A DNA stretch of 64,000 nt from Microbacterium sp. EYE_78 (GCF_023149035.1 NZ_JAHXMY010000002.1:930001-994000); one strand, 5' to 3'; shown: positions 41,382-50,281, numbered from the stretch's first letter. Notes: generated by a model from the letters alone, not told the origin. Numbers and translations: made by a program.

Positions 41382-42880
41382 GCGCCGCGCGCGGCGAGCG
41401 GGTCGGGGTCATCACCGGCGTGCGGCTCACCGGAGCGGGCCGGACGGACCCCTTCGGCGATGATCCGGTGGACGTGCATCTGCGGGACGGCATCATCGCC
41501 GACATCGCGCCGGCCGGCGCGCTCGCGACCCGCGGTCTCGTGATCGACGGGACGGGGGGTTGGCTCGTGCCCGGGCTCTGGGACCACCACGTCCACACGG
41601 TGCAGTGGGCCCTGGTGACCCAGCGGGTCGAGCTGGGCGACGTCGACAGTGCAGCGGAGGCGGCATCGGTCATGGGCGCCGCACCGATCCTGGCCGACGG
41701 GCGACGCATCGGCACCGGCTTCCGCGACGCGTTCTGGACGGACGAGCCGACTCGTGCGCTCCTCGACGCCGCCACCGGCGACGTGCCGACGTACCTCATC
41801 AACGCCGACGTCCACAGCGTGTGGCTCAATTCCGCCGCGTTCCGTCGCGAGTCCATGACCCCCACCGACGACGGGATCCTCCGTGAGGAGCCGGCATTCG
41901 AGGTCTCGCGCCGCCTCAACGACGTCGATCCCGCCGTCGCCGACCGCCTCGTGGCGGACGCCCTGCGGCGCGCCGCGGCGAAGGGCGTCACGGGCATCGT
42001 CGACCTCGACATGGCGTGGAACGCGGGCTCCTGGTCGCGGCGGCTGGATGCCGGCTTCGACGGCATGCGGGTGTCCTTCGGGGTCTATCCCGCGCTGCTC
42101 GATCGGACGATCGCCGAGGGTCTCGAGACGGGCGATGCCCTCGATCCCGCCGGGCTCGTCCGCATGGGATCGTTGAAGGCCATCACCGACGGCTCCCTCG
42201 GGACGCGCACCGCGGCATGCTCGCATCACTATCCCGGCGATCCGGCGAACTTCGGTGTGCTCACCGTTCCGCCGGACGACCTCCTCGACCTCATGACCCG
42301 GGCGACCGGGGCAGGACTGTCATGCGCGATCCACGCGATCGGCGACGTCGCGAACTCCCACGCGCTCGACGCCTTCGCCGTGTCGGGCGCGACGGGAACG
42401 ATCGAGCACGCTCAGCTCGTGGCCCACGCGGACATCCCTCGATTCGCCCGACTGGGCGTCGCTGCGAGCGTGCAGCCCGAACACGCCGTCGACGATCGGG
42501 ATCTCACCGATTCGGTGTGGGCGTCGCAGACCGCGCTGCCCTATCCGCTCCGCGCCCTGGCGGCATCCGGGGCCAACCTGCTGTTCGGATCCGACGCACC
42601 GGTCTCACCCCTCGACCCGTGGGCGGCGATGGCGGCTGCCGTGCACCGGACCCGCGACGGTCGAGAGCCGTGGCATCCGGATCAGGCGCTCGATGCCGCA
42701 ACCGCACTGGCGGCATCGACCTCGGGCGGGTCGCACGCAGGCAGCGCCCTCGAGCCCGGCTCCACAGCCGACCTCGCGCTCATCGACCGCGATCCGCTGA
42801 CCGCCGACGACCGCGCGCTCCGCGGCACGACGGTGGCGGCGACGCTGATCGCGGGCCGCCTCACCCACATCGCCGTCTGA
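41378..42880 (+). CDS. Amidohydrolase family protein (YtcJ-like)
   Basis: A 500-residue metal-dependent hydrolase of the amidohydrolase_3 group. WDHHVHTVQW gives the first metal-binding HxH, then GSLKAITDGSLGTRTAA, CAIHAIGDVANSHALD and LLFGSDAPVSPLDPW with the catalytic Asp. Substrate unknown; family members act on N-acyl or exocyclic amines. The GTG start overlaps the PaiB gene. Confidence 0.85.
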   Translation: MSAARGERVGVITGVRLTGAGRTDPFGDDPVDVHLRDGIIADIAPAGALATRGLVIDGTGGWLVPGLWDHHVHTVQWALVTQRVELGDVDSAAEAASVMGAAPILADGRRIGTGFRDAFWTDEPTRALLDAATGDVPTYLINADVHSVWLNSAAFRRESMTPTDDGILREEPAFEVSRRLNDVDPAVADRLVADALRRAAAKGVTGIVDLDMAWNAGSWSRRLDAGFDGMRVSFGVYPALLDRTIAEGLETGDALDPAGLVRMGSLKAITDGSLGTRTAACSHHYPGDPANFGVLTVPPDDLLDLMTRATGAGLSCAIHAIGDVANSHALDAFAVSGATGTIEHAQLVAHADIPRFARLGVAASVQPEHAVDDRDLTDSVWASQTALPYPLRALAASGANLLFGSDAPVSPLDPWAAMAAAVHRTRDGREPWHPDQALDAATALAASTSGGSHAGSALEPGSTADLALIDRDPLTADDRALRGTTVAATLIAGRLTHIAV

Positions 42881-42891
42881 GAGGACAGCTC

Positions 42892-43434
42892 ATGACCGTG
42901 TCACGCGATGCATCCGTCGTCGCCCTCCCGGGCGCCGAGCCCGCCCTCGCCGCAGACGCGTTCGTCGCCGCCGGAGCCCGCGTGGTGGGCTCGGTCACCC
43001 TCGGGTCCGAATCCAGCGTCTGGTACAACGCGGTCCTCCGAGGCGACAGCGCCGACATCACGGTCGGCGCGCGCAGCAACGTGCAGGACAACGTCTCCGT
43101 CCATGTGGACGCGACGCACCCGGTCGAGATCGGCGAGGACGTCTCGATCGGGCACAACGCCGTCGTGCACGGCTGCCGGATCGGTGACGGCTCGTTGATC
43201 GGCATGGGCGCCGTCGTCCTCTCGGGCGCGGCCATCGGCGCAGGATGCCTCGTCGCCGGAGGAGCCGTCGTGCTCGAGGGCACCGTCGTGCCCGACGGGT
43301 CACTGGTCGCCGGCGTGCCGGCGAAGGTGCGGCGCGAGCTGACCGAGGACGAGCGCGCGGGGCTCCGCCGGAACGCCGAGGTGTACCTCGCGCACGCCGC
43401 GCGCCACGGCGGGGCATCCTCAGCCCCGGCATAG
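42892..43434 (+). CDS. Gamma-class carbonic anhydrase family protein
   Basis: A 180-residue left-handed beta-helix hexapeptide-repeat protein. Metal ligands are suggested by NVQDNVSVHVD and the two histidines of IGHNAVVHGCRIGD; the arginine of NAVLRGDSADI is conserved. It belongs to the YrdA/CaiE/gamma-CA group, in which carbonic anhydrase activity is proven for only some members. ATG 42892 follows GAGAGGA. Confidence 0.88.
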   Translation: MTVSRDASVVALPGAEPALAADAFVAAGARVVGSVTLGSESSVWYNAVLRGDSADITVGARSNVQDNVSVHVDATHPVEIGEDVSIGHNAVVHGCRIGDGSLIGMGAVVLSGAAIGAGCLVAGGAVVLEGTVVPDGSLVAGVPAKVRRELTEDERAGLRRNAEVYLAHAARHGGASSAPA

Positions 43435-43445
43435 CCGGGCTCGCC

Positions 43446-43451
43446 TAGGCT
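43446..43451 (+). promoter_or_regulatory. -10 box of lnt
   Basis: TAGGCT lies 6 nt before GTG 43458. Confidence 0.5.
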
Positions 43452-43457
43452 TCGACG

Positions 43458-45011
43458 GTGCACGTGCGCCCGCTGCTCCCGCTCTGGCTCGCTCTTCCCG
43501 TCGCGGTCGCCGGTGGCGCGGTCCTCGACCTGGCGTATCCGGACGTCGGCATCTGGCCGCTCGCGTTCGTCGGCGTCGCGGTCTCGCTCGTCACGCTGAT
43601 CGGACGATCGCTGTGGGGGTCGGTCGCCGTCGGCGCGGCCTTCGCAGCATCCTTCACCCTCATCCACATCGTGTGGATCACCCGGTACCTCGGTCCGATC
43701 CCGTGGTTCGGACTGGCCGGGGTCGAGACGGTGCTCAGCGCGGCGGGTGCCGTGCTCATCACGCTGTCCTACCGGTGGCTTCCGCGCCTGCTGCCGGGCG
43801 CATGGGCGCGCGTCATCGTGCTTCCCGCCCTGGTCGCCGCGGCGTGGACCGCACGCGAGCAGTTCCTCGGTTCGTGGCCCTACACCGGGTTCCCCTGGGG
43901 CCGGCTCGGGATGAGCCAGGCGGCGAGTCCGCTCGCCGAACTCGCGTCGTGGGTGGGGGTGAGCGGCCTGACCTTCGCGATGACGTTCGTCGTCGCGGCC
44001 GCGATCGAAGCGGTGCGCCTGCGGGTGTGGCGGCGGCTCCCGCTCGCGATCCCGGCCGTGACCGGCGCCCTGGTCCTTCTCCTCGTCCCGCAGTTCCCGA
44101 CGACGGATGCGGGGACGATGCGCGTCGGCGCGGTCCAGGGCAACGGCCCGTCGGGCTACTTCGACCGGCGTGAGGCGTACGACGTCTACCGCGCCCAGCT
44201 CGAGGCATCCCGTCCCCTCTTCGGCCAGGACATCGATGTGCTGCTGTGGCCCGAAGGAGGGGTCGACGCGGACCCCCTGGGCAACGACTCGATCGCCGCG
44301 GCGCTTGATCAGCTCTCGCTCGACGTCGACGCCCCACTCATCGTGAACGCCGCCACCGAGCGCGGTGACCACGTGTACAACAGCTCGATGCTCTGGCAGG
44401 CCGGCGCGGAGAATCCGCTCGACATCCACGACAAGGCCAACCCCGTGCCGATGGGGGAGTACGTCCCCGACCGCTGGTTCTTCGAGGCGATCGTGCCCGA
44501 CCTCATCGGGCTGATCCAGCGCGAGTACACCCCGGGGTCCAATCCGCCCTTCTTCGATGTGAACGGCGTCGGTGTGGGCTTGGCGATCTGCTTCGACGTC
44601 ATCTACGACGACGTCATCTGGGATGGCGCGCAGGACGGCGCCGAGGTCTACATGTTCCAGACGAACAACGCCGACTTCCGAGGAACCGACGAGAACCTGC
44701 AGCAGCTGGGCTTCGCCCGCATGCGGGCGATCGAGACCGGACGCGCCGTCGTCAACATCTCGACCGTCGGCACCAGCCAGGTCATCGCCCCGGACGGCAC
44801 GGTCATCGACGGGCTCGCGGCCGACACCGCCGGTCACCTGCTCGTGGACGTCCCGCTGCGCACCGGGCTCACGCCCGCCGTCATCATCGGCCCAGCGGTC
44901 CGGTGGATCCTCGGCTGGTCCGCCCTGCCGGCGCTGCTCGTCCTGGGTCTCCTGGTCCGCAGGCGCACGAAAGCGGCGCCGCCCGCGAAGGACGGCGCCG
45001 CTGAAGTGTGA
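43458..45011 (+). CDS. lnt: Apolipoprotein N-acyltransferase
   Basis: A 517-residue membrane enzyme that N-acylates the lipoprotein cysteine. About six N-terminal helices (to residue ~215) precede a periplasmic-side nitrilase domain with the triad E266 (LLWPEGG), K326 (IHDKANPVPMGEYVP) and C378 (GLAICFD), then a last helix near 490-510. Numbering is close to E. coli E267/K335/C387. The GTG start is leaderless by position. Its stop is 3 nt from the convergent rbpA stop. Confidence 0.93.
   Translation: MHVRPLLPLWLALPVAVAGGAVLDLAYPDVGIWPLAFVGVAVSLVTLIGRSLWGSVAVGAAFAASFTLIHIVWITRYLGPIPWFGLAGVETVLSAAGAVLITLSYRWLPRLLPGAWARVIVLPALVAAAWTAREQFLGSWPYTGFPWGRLGMSQAASPLAELASWVGVSGLTFAMTFVVAAAIEAVRLRVWRRLPLAIPAVTGALVLLLVPQFPTTDAGTMRVGAVQGNGPSGYFDRREAYDVYRAQLEASRPLFGQDIDVLLWPEGGVDADPLGNDSIAAALDQLSLDVDAPLIVNAATERGDHVYNSSMLWQAGAENPLDIHDKANPVPMGEYVPDRWFFEAIVPDLIGLIQREYTPGSNPPFFDVNGVGVGLAICFDVIYDDVIWDGAQDGAEVYMFQTNNADFRGTDENLQQLGFARMRAIETGRAVVNISTVGTSQVIAPDGTVIDGLAADTAGHLLVDVPLRTGLTPAVIIGPAVRWILGWSALPALLVLGLLVRRRTKAAPPAKDGAAEV
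44972..45002. terminator. Hairpin inside the lnt 3' end, shared with rbpA
   Basis: A perfect 10-bp stem (44972-44981 with 44993-45002) with an 11-nt loop sits in the last codons of lnt. Since lnt and rbpA converge with 3 nt between stops, this is the only visible terminator for lnt. Confidence 0.55.
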
Positions 45012-45014
45012 GGG

Positions 45015-45386
45015 TCAGGCGCTCAGCTTGCCCGCGTCCTCGCCACGGCGAGCGCGGAGCAGGCCGAGGCGCTCCTCGAGGAGCTCCTCGAGCTCGGGGA
45101 TGGTGCGGCGCTCCAGGAGCATGTCCCAGTGGGTACGGGCCGCCTTGTCACCGGAGTGGTCGACCTCGGCGACCGTGTCGCCGATCCGTCGAAGCGCCTC
45201 TGCGCCGCAGGTGCGGCACTCCCAGGCCTCGGGAACCTCTGCATCGGCAGCGAACGTCAGAACGGTCTCGCGCTCGCACTGCGTGCAGACGTAGGTGTGG
45301 TTGGTGCGCTCCACGAACACGACGCCTTCTTCGCTCTGTAGGCTCGAAGCGCCGAGTCGCATGCCGCGCAGGCTGCGATCTGCCAT
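45015..45386 (-). CDS. rbpA: RNA polymerase-binding protein RbpA
   Basis: A 123-residue actinobacterial transcription factor that binds RNA polymerase and the principal sigma factor and stabilises the open complex. The N-terminal tail (MADRSLRGMRLGASSLQ), a core with four cysteines C34, C37, C57 and C60, the basic linker and the sigma-interaction helix (RTIPELEELLEERL) are all present. It confirms an actinobacterial host. Confidence 0.95.
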   Translation of the reverse strand: MADRSLRGMRLGASSLQSEEGVVFVERTNHTYVCTQCERETVLTFAADAEVPEAWECRTCGAEALRRIGDTVAEVDHSGDKAARTHWDMLLERRTIPELEELLEERLGLLRARRGEDAGKLSA

Positions 45387-45415
45387 TGTGTGGTCCTCTC
45401 GTCGTCCTCAGGTAT

Positions 45416-45441
45416 AACGAACCCACCTGTGCGGATCATCC
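45416..45441 (-). promoter_or_regulatory. Candidate SigR-type promoter of rbpA
   Basis: On minus, GGATG (45441-45437) and GTT (45418-45416) are separated by exactly 18 nt. This resembles the oxidative-stress sigma factor consensus GGAAT-N18-GTT known to drive rbpA in Streptomyces. The -35 match is imperfect. Confidence 0.3.
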
Positions 45442-45492
45442 GAGAAGACCTCAGGAGATGTGCTATTCACAGCCGATCTCCAGGGCCGCGGG

Positions 45493-46269
45493 TTATACGC
45501 CGCGATCCGAGACCACGGCCCGGGCGAGGTCGGCGCGATCGGTGACGATCCCGTCGACGCCCATACCGATGAGGCGTGTCATCGTCTCGACGTCGTTGAC
45601 CGTCCACACGTGCACCTCGACGCCCGCCCGGTGCGCGGCGTCGATCAGCCGGGGTGAGACGATACGCAGCCCGCGGTGCCGTTCCGGGACCTGCAGCGCA
45701 TCGAGGCCGGTGAGGTGTCTCGCCGCGAGCCGGGGGAGCCTCGCGGCGAGGGCCGCGACGACCCGGCCCAGTGTCCGCGATCCCGCCGACGTCGCCGGCG
45801 TCCCGCCTCGAGCCGCCGCAGCCGCGAGCGCCGCCTGACGCCGGTCGTCCGAGAAGCTCGTGAGCAACACGCGGTGCGCCTCGCGCGCGACGGCCTCACC
45901 GACGGCCTCAGCCGCGGCATCCGCCTTCACATCCAGATTGAATCGCGCGTCGGGGAACGCGTCGAGCACGTCGCGAAGGAGCGCGAGGCCACCGCGTGTC
46001 GACATGATCTCGACGAGCTCACGCGTCCGCACGTCGGCGACGAGTCTCGCGTCGCCGGTCACGCGGCGCAGGTCGTCGTCGTGGAACAGGACCACGTCGC
46101 CGTCCGCCGTCAGATGGCAGTCCGACTCGAGGTAGACGGTGCCGGCTGCGCGCCCCGCGGCGAGTGCAGCGACGGAGTTCTCGACGACGTGTTCGGAATC
46201 GGGCGGCACGAAGCCCCGGTGGGCGAGGGTGCGGGGTGTCTCCTCGCCGCGGAACCACGGGTGCGTCAT
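45493..46269 (-). CDS. Glycerophosphodiester phosphodiesterase family protein
   Basis: A 258-residue TIM-barrel hydrolase. The GDPD signature reads LAHRGF, then ENSVAAL, ESDCHLTADGDVVLFHDDDLRRVT with His, Glu, Asp and His metal ligands, and the C-terminal VHVWTVNDVETMTRLIGMGVDGIVTD. No signal peptide, so it is probably cytoplasmic and releases glycerol-3-phosphate. ATG 46269 overlaps the SPFH gene stop by 4 nt. Confidence 0.9.
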   Translation of the reverse strand: MTHPWFRGEETPRTLAHRGFVPPDSEHVVENSVAALAAGRAAGTVYLESDCHLTADGDVVLFHDDDLRRVTGDARLVADVRTRELVEIMSTRGGLALLRDVLDAFPDARFNLDVKADAAAEAVGEAVAREAHRVLLTSFSDDRRQAALAAAAARGGTPATSAGSRTLGRVVAALAARLPRLAARHLTGLDALQVPERHRGLRIVSPRLIDAAHRAGVEVHVWTVNDVETMTRLIGMGVDGIVTDRADLARAVVSDRGV

Positions 46270-47207
46270 GGAGCCGGCGTCGTCCCCTCGACGTGCTTGT
46301 CGCCGCCGAACGCCGTGCTGAAGGACTTCAGCGCGTCGGTGAACTCGCTGGGGATGATCCAGAGCTTGCTCGACGAGCTTTCGCTGATCTTCGGCAGCGT
46401 CTGCAGGTACTGGTAGGCGAGTAGCTTCTCGTCGGGGTTGCCCTTGTGGATGGCGTCGAACACCGACTGGATCGCTTCCGCCTCGCCCTGGGCACGCAGG
46501 ACCGCGGCCTGCTTGTCGCCCTCCGCGCGGAGGATCTCCGCCTGGCGGCGGCCTTCGGCCTCGAGGATCTGCGACTGCTTGGAACCCTCGGCGGTGAGGA
46601 TCGCGGCGCGGCGGTCCCGCTCGGCGCGCATCTGCTTCTCCATCGAGTCCTGGATCGACACGGGCGGGTCGATGGCCTTCAGCTCGACGCGTGAGACGCG
46701 GATGCCCCACTTGCCGGTCGCTTCATCGAGCACCACGCGAAGCTGCGTGTTGATGTTGTCCCGGCTGGTCAGCGCCTCCTCGAGGTTGAGGCCGCCGACG
46801 ACGTTGCGGAGGTTGGTGGTGGTGAGCTGCTCGACGGCGCCGAGGTAGTTATTGATCTCGTACGTGGCCGCGCGGGCGTCGGTGACCTGGAAATAGACGA
46901 CGGTGTCGATCGAGACGACGAGGTTGTCCTCGGTGATGACCGGCTGCGGCGGGAACGACACCACCTGCTCGCGCATGTCGACGAGCGGCAGCAGGCGGTC
47001 GATGAACGGGATCAGGATGTTCAGACCGGGGGAGAGCGTGCGCTGGTAGCGGCCGAGCCGTTCCACGACCCCCGAGTAGGCCTGCGGGATGATCCGGATC
47101 GCGCGGAACAGGACGACGACGACGAAGATCGCCACGACGACGAGGAGGACCACCACGAAGATCTGGCCGACGAAGGCGCCGACGTTCACGCTGAGGGGGA
47201 GGGTCAT
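46266..47207 (-). CDS. SPFH/Band 7 membrane protein (stomatin/QmcA-like)
   Basis: A 313-residue protein with one N-terminal membrane helix (about 8-35), the SPFH domain (AYSGVVERLGRYQRTLSPGLNILIPFIDRL to about 200) and an Ala/Glu/Gln-rich coiled coil (EKQMRAERDRRAAILTAEG). It likely forms ring scaffolds in the membrane. The ATGA overlap with an NfeD gene upstream is the classic stomatin/NfeD pairing. Confidence 0.92.
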   Translation of the reverse strand: MTLPLSVNVGAFVGQIFVVVLLVVVAIFVVVVLFRAIRIIPQAYSGVVERLGRYQRTLSPGLNILIPFIDRLLPLVDMREQVVSFPPQPVITEDNLVVSIDTVVYFQVTDARAATYEINNYLGAVEQLTTTNLRNVVGGLNLEEALTSRDNINTQLRVVLDEATGKWGIRVSRVELKAIDPPVSIQDSMEKQMRAERDRRAAILTAEGSKQSQILEAEGRRQAEILRAEGDKQAAVLRAQGEAEAIQSVFDAIHKGNPDEKLLAYQYLQTLPKISESSSSKLWIIPSEFTDALKSFSTAFGGDKHVEGTTPAP

Positions 47208-47677
47208 GCGGGGGTCCCTTCTTCGGGCGCGACCACGACGGTGGCGCCGCGGACGGCGGTGACGGTCACGCGTTGACCGGGTGCGACGGATGCGGAGGCG
47301 TCGGCGAGGCGGGCGGTCCAGGTCTCACCGTTGTCGAGCTTCACCGATCCGTCGCCATCGGTGAACGCGCCGACGACGCGCGCCGACATCCCGGTCAGAG
47401 CGTCGACGTTCGTGGGGATGTGCTGGCTGGAGCGGTGGAGCGCTCGCAGGAGCAGCGGGCGGATGGTGAACAGCAGCAGCGCCGAGACCGCCGCTGCGGC
47501 GAGCACCTGCAGCCACCACGTCCCGCCCAGGAGGTTCACCCCGAGCCCGCCGATGAGCGTCCCGGACGCGAGCATCAAGAACGTGAACTCCAGCGTGAGC
47601 AGTTCGATGATCACGAAGAGCACCGCGAGCACCAACCACGCGATCCACAGGTACTGGACGAGGTCCGGGAACATCAT
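47204..47677 (-). CDS. NfeD family protein
   Basis: A 157-residue short NfeD. Three hydrophobic helices (residues 10-75) precede a cytoplasmic OB-like domain (MSARVVGAFTDGDGSVKLDNGETWTARL). It partners the SPFH protein. AAGGAG sits 8 nt before the ATG pair. Confidence 0.9.
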   Translation of the reverse strand: MMFPDLVQYLWIAWLVLAVLFVIIELLTLEFTFLMLASGTLIGGLGVNLLGGTWWLQVLAAAAVSALLLFTIRPLLLRALHRSSQHIPTNVDALTGMSARVVGAFTDGDGSVKLDNGETWTARLADASASVAPGQRVTVTAVRGATVVVAPEEGTPA

Positions 47678-47753
47678 CGGCGGCTCCTTCCGTCACCGTC
47701 TCCTCGAACCATACAGGCCGGGGTCTCCGGCAGGACGGAACGGGCGTGATTGA

Positions 47754-47759
47754 TAGGCT
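47754..47759 (+). promoter_or_regulatory. -10 box of the SDR gene
   Basis: TAGGCT lies about 55 nt before ATG 47815, giving a normal leader. Confidence 0.4.
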
Positions 47760-47814
47760 CGTCGATGCCCCGTCCGTCTCGCGCCATCCGCCGAGCACCT
47801 CGCAGGAGAGCCCC

Positions 47815-48576
47815 ATGTCGCAGCCCCTTCCCGCCGCATCCCTGACCGGCAAGACCGCCCTGGTCACCGGATCCTCACGCGGCATCGGTGCCGACACCGC
47901 TCGCTACCTCGCACAGGCGGGCGCGAACGTCGTCATCAACTTCCGCAACAAGGCGCCCCGCGCGGAGAAGCTCGCGACGGAGCTGCGCGGGCTCGGTGTC
48001 GAGGTGCTCACCGTCGGTGCGGACCTGACGGATGCGGCATCCGTCGCCGAGATGTTCCGAGCGGTCCGGGAGCGCTTCGGATCCCTCGACATCCTCGTCC
48101 TCAACGCCTCTGGCGGAATGGAGGGCGGGATGGCGGAGGACTACGCCCTCACTCTCAACCGCGACGCGCAGGTCGGTGCCCTCGAGGCAGCACTGCCGTT
48201 GATCCCCGAAGGCGGACGAGTGGTCTTCGTCACGAGCCACCAGGCTCACTTCATCCACACGACCCCGACCATGCCGGAGTACGAACCCGTCGCGAGGTCG
48301 AAGCGTGCCGGTGAGGACGCACTCCGCGAGCGCATCCCGGCGCTCACCGAGCAGGGCGTCGAGTTCGTGGTCGTCTCCGGCGACATGATCGAGGGCACGA
48401 TCACGGCGACGCTCCTCGAACGTGCGAACCCCGGCGCCATCGAGGCCCGCCGCGAGAGCGCGGGCAAGCTCTACAACGTGTCGGAGTTCGCCGCCGAGGT
48501 CGCTCGAGCGGCCCTCGAGCCGATCCCGGCCGACAACACACGCCTCATCGGCGACGTCAGCTCGTTCGAGGGCTGA
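47815..48576 (+). CDS. SDR family oxidoreductase, atypical active site
   Basis: A 253-residue short-chain dehydrogenase. The NAD(P) motif TGSSRGIG is at 18-25 and NASGG follows at 98-102, with S141 in VFVTSHQ. The expected YxxxK is not present: K163 lies in ARSKRAGE but the nearest tyrosine is Y156, seven residues before it. The fold is clear; the catalytic mechanism or substrate may differ. ATG 47815 follows AGGAGA. The stop is 3 nt from the AEC transporter stop. Confidence 0.85.
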   Translation: MSQPLPAASLTGKTALVTGSSRGIGADTARYLAQAGANVVINFRNKAPRAEKLATELRGLGVEVLTVGADLTDAASVAEMFRAVRERFGSLDILVLNASGGMEGGMAEDYALTLNRDAQVGALEAALPLIPEGGRVVFVTSHQAHFIHTTPTMPEYEPVARSKRAGEDALRERIPALTEQGVEFVVVSGDMIEGTITATLLERANPGAIEARRESAGKLYNVSEFAAEVARAALEPIPADNTRLIGDVSSFEG

Positions 48577-48579
48577 CGG

Positions 48580-49515
48580 TCAACCGGCCGCAGGGCCGAG
48601 CAGGATCACGACGAGGAACAGCACCGGGACGCATCCGATCGTCGTGACGAAGACGGTATCCCTCGCGAGGGTCTGACCCGTCGCGTACCGCTGCGCGTAG
48701 TTGAAGACGTTCTGTGCGGTCGGGAGCGCCGCCAGCACGGTCACGACGAGGATCTCGGCGGGGGAGAGGCGGAACGCGAATGCGGCGATCGCCCAGGCGA
48801 TGAGCGGCATCGCGAAGAGCTTCAGGCCGCTCGCGAGGAGGATGTCGCGTCGCCGACCCGACGTTCCGAGCACGCGCTGCCCGTTGAGGGAGATGCCGTA
48901 GCTGATGAGCAGGACGGGGACGGCGGCGTTCGCGACCAGTTCCAGCGGATCGATGACGATTGCCGGGAGCGGGATGCCGGTCGCCGACACCACCGTGCCG
49001 AGCACCGAGCCGATGACGATCGGGTTCGACACCGTGCGACGGATGATCGGCCAGGGTCGCCGCCCGGTGGGGGAGGTCAGCGCCTCGAAGATCGCCATGG
49101 TGATCGGTGTGAGCACGAGCAGCTGGAACAGGATGACGGGGGCGGGGAACGCCGCACTGCCGAGCAGGTACAGCGAGAGCGGGATGCCGATGTTGTTCGA
49201 GTTCACCTGACCCGCGGACAGCGCACCGATGAGCACCTCTCCGGCGGGGCGCCGCCAGACGAACCGCGACACGACGGTGAAGAGGGCGAAGACCACGAAT
49301 GCCGTGATGGCGGACACCGGGAGCAGTGCGGAGAACAGGGTCGCGACGTCTGCCTGCGAGAGCACGACGAAGAGGAGGAACGGGCTGAGGACGAAGAACG
49401 TCAGTCTGCTGAGGACCTGGCCGCCGGTCGGGCCGAGCAGGTCGATCCGCCCGATGATCCAGCCGACGAGGATCGCCACACCGATGACGACGAATCCCGT
49501 GAGCACCTCGAGCAC
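48580..49515 (-). CDS. AEC family transporter (auxin efflux carrier type)
   Basis: A 311-residue membrane protein with about ten helices in two inverted halves. Features include VGWIIGRIDLLGP, GQVNSNNIGIPLSLYLLG and the second-half LPTAQNVFNYAQRY motif. Substrates of bacterial members include malate and other organic acids. GTG 49515 has TAGGCT 6 nt upstream. Confidence 0.9.
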   Translation of the reverse strand: MLEVLTGFVVIGVAILVGWIIGRIDLLGPTGGQVLSRLTFFVLSPFLLFVVLSQADVATLFSALLPVSAITAFVVFALFTVVSRFVWRRPAGEVLIGALSAGQVNSNNIGIPLSLYLLGSAAFPAPVILFQLLVLTPITMAIFEALTSPTGRRPWPIIRRTVSNPIVIGSVLGTVVSATGIPLPAIVIDPLELVANAAVPVLLISYGISLNGQRVLGTSGRRRDILLASGLKLFAMPLIAWAIAAFAFRLSPAEILVVTVLAALPTAQNVFNYAQRYATGQTLARDTVFVTTIGCVPVLFLVVILLGPAAG

Positions 49516-49521
49516 GCTCCG

Positions 49522-49527
49522 AGCCTA
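49522..49527 (-). promoter_or_regulatory. -10 box of the AEC transporter gene
   Basis: TAGGCT on minus, 6 nt before GTG 49515. Confidence 0.5.
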
Positions 49528-49565
49528 GAACGACTGCCAGTGCTTGCTTCGCATCGGGGGAGTGA

Positions 49566-49592
49566 CTATCGTTTTTCGAGAGATACCTATCG
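49566..49592 (+). promoter_or_regulatory. Candidate operator of the DUF2975/HTH pair
   Basis: CTATCG occurs twice in direct orientation, 21 bp apart (49566-49571 and 49587-49592), that is two helical turns. TATC (49567) and GATA (49582) also form an inverted pair around an AT-rich TTTTT. It precedes DUF2975 by about 12-40 nt. Confidence 0.35.
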
Positions 49593-49604
49593 AATGGAGA
49601 TCAC

Positions 49605-50069
49605 GTGCATCCGATCACGATCATGGTCCTCCGCATCATCCTCGCCCTCTCGCTCGTCGGCTCGCTTGCGGTGCAGCTCCTCATCGTGCCGACCATCTGG
49701 GCGGATCTGGTCGATGCGCCGGCGGGCGTGCGAGTCGCCGCCGTGAGCATCATCGTCCTCTGGATCGTCTGCCTCCAGGTCGTGGCGCTGTGCATCTGGC
49801 GCCTCGTGTCGATGGCGGCGGCCGGCGCGGTCTTCACGTCACGCGCGTTCCGATTCGTCGACGTCGTCATCGGCGCGATCGCCGTCGCCGCTGTGCTGAC
49901 GGCAGCCCTGGCGAGCATGCTGGTACCGGGTGAGGCCCCGCCGGGCGTCGTCGCCCTCGTGTTCGGGGCGGCATTGGCGACGGGCGGTGTGGCCCTCGTC
50001 GTCGTGGTCATGAAGTCGTTGCTGCGGAAGGCGATCGCCATGCGCACCGAGCTCGACGAGGTCGTCTGA
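49605..50069 (+). CDS. DUF2975 membrane protein
   Basis: A 154-residue protein with four hydrophobic helices (about 8-30, 45-72, 88-110 and 118-138) and a short charged tail. It belongs to DUF2975, usually encoded with a YozG-like HTH regulator as here. The GTG start follows GGAGATCAC; the stop overlaps the HTH gene by one base. Function unknown. Confidence 0.82.
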   Translation: MHPITIMVLRIILALSLVGSLAVQLLIVPTIWADLVDAPAGVRVAAVSIIVLWIVCLQVVALCIWRLVSMAAAGAVFTSRAFRFVDVVIGAIAVAAVLTAALASMLVPGEAPPGVVALVFGAALATGGVALVVVVMKSLLRKAIAMRTELDEVV

Positions 50070-50281
50070 TGCCCATCGTCGTCGACATCGACGTCATGCT
50101 CGCGCGTCGGAAGATGTCTGTCGGCGAGCTGTCGACGCGTATCGGCATCACGCCCGCGAACCTCGCGGTGCTGAAGAACGGGCGCGCGAAGGCCGTGCGA
50201 TTCACGACGCTCGATGCGCTGTGCGAAGCACTGGACTGCCAACCGGGCGACCTCCTGCGGTGGGAGCCGGGCGCGGACTGA
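50069..50281 (+). CDS. Small Xre/YozG-type HTH regulator
   Basis: A 70-residue Cro/CI helix-turn-helix protein: MLARRKMSVGELSTRIGITPANLAVLKNG is helices 1-3, and TTLDALCEALDCQPGDLL the fourth and fifth. No effector domain. It probably binds the repeats before DUF2975. It is the last gene left of the dif site. Confidence 0.9.
   Translation: MPIVVDIDVMLARRKMSVGELSTRIGITPANLAVLKNGRAKAVRFTTLDALCEALDCQPGDLLRWEPGAD

Noticed and set aside
42861..44837. Minus-strand frame of 658 codons across the carbonic anhydrase and lnt genes
   Set aside because: It is low-complexity and charged with no motif, and lies antisense to two recognisable genes.
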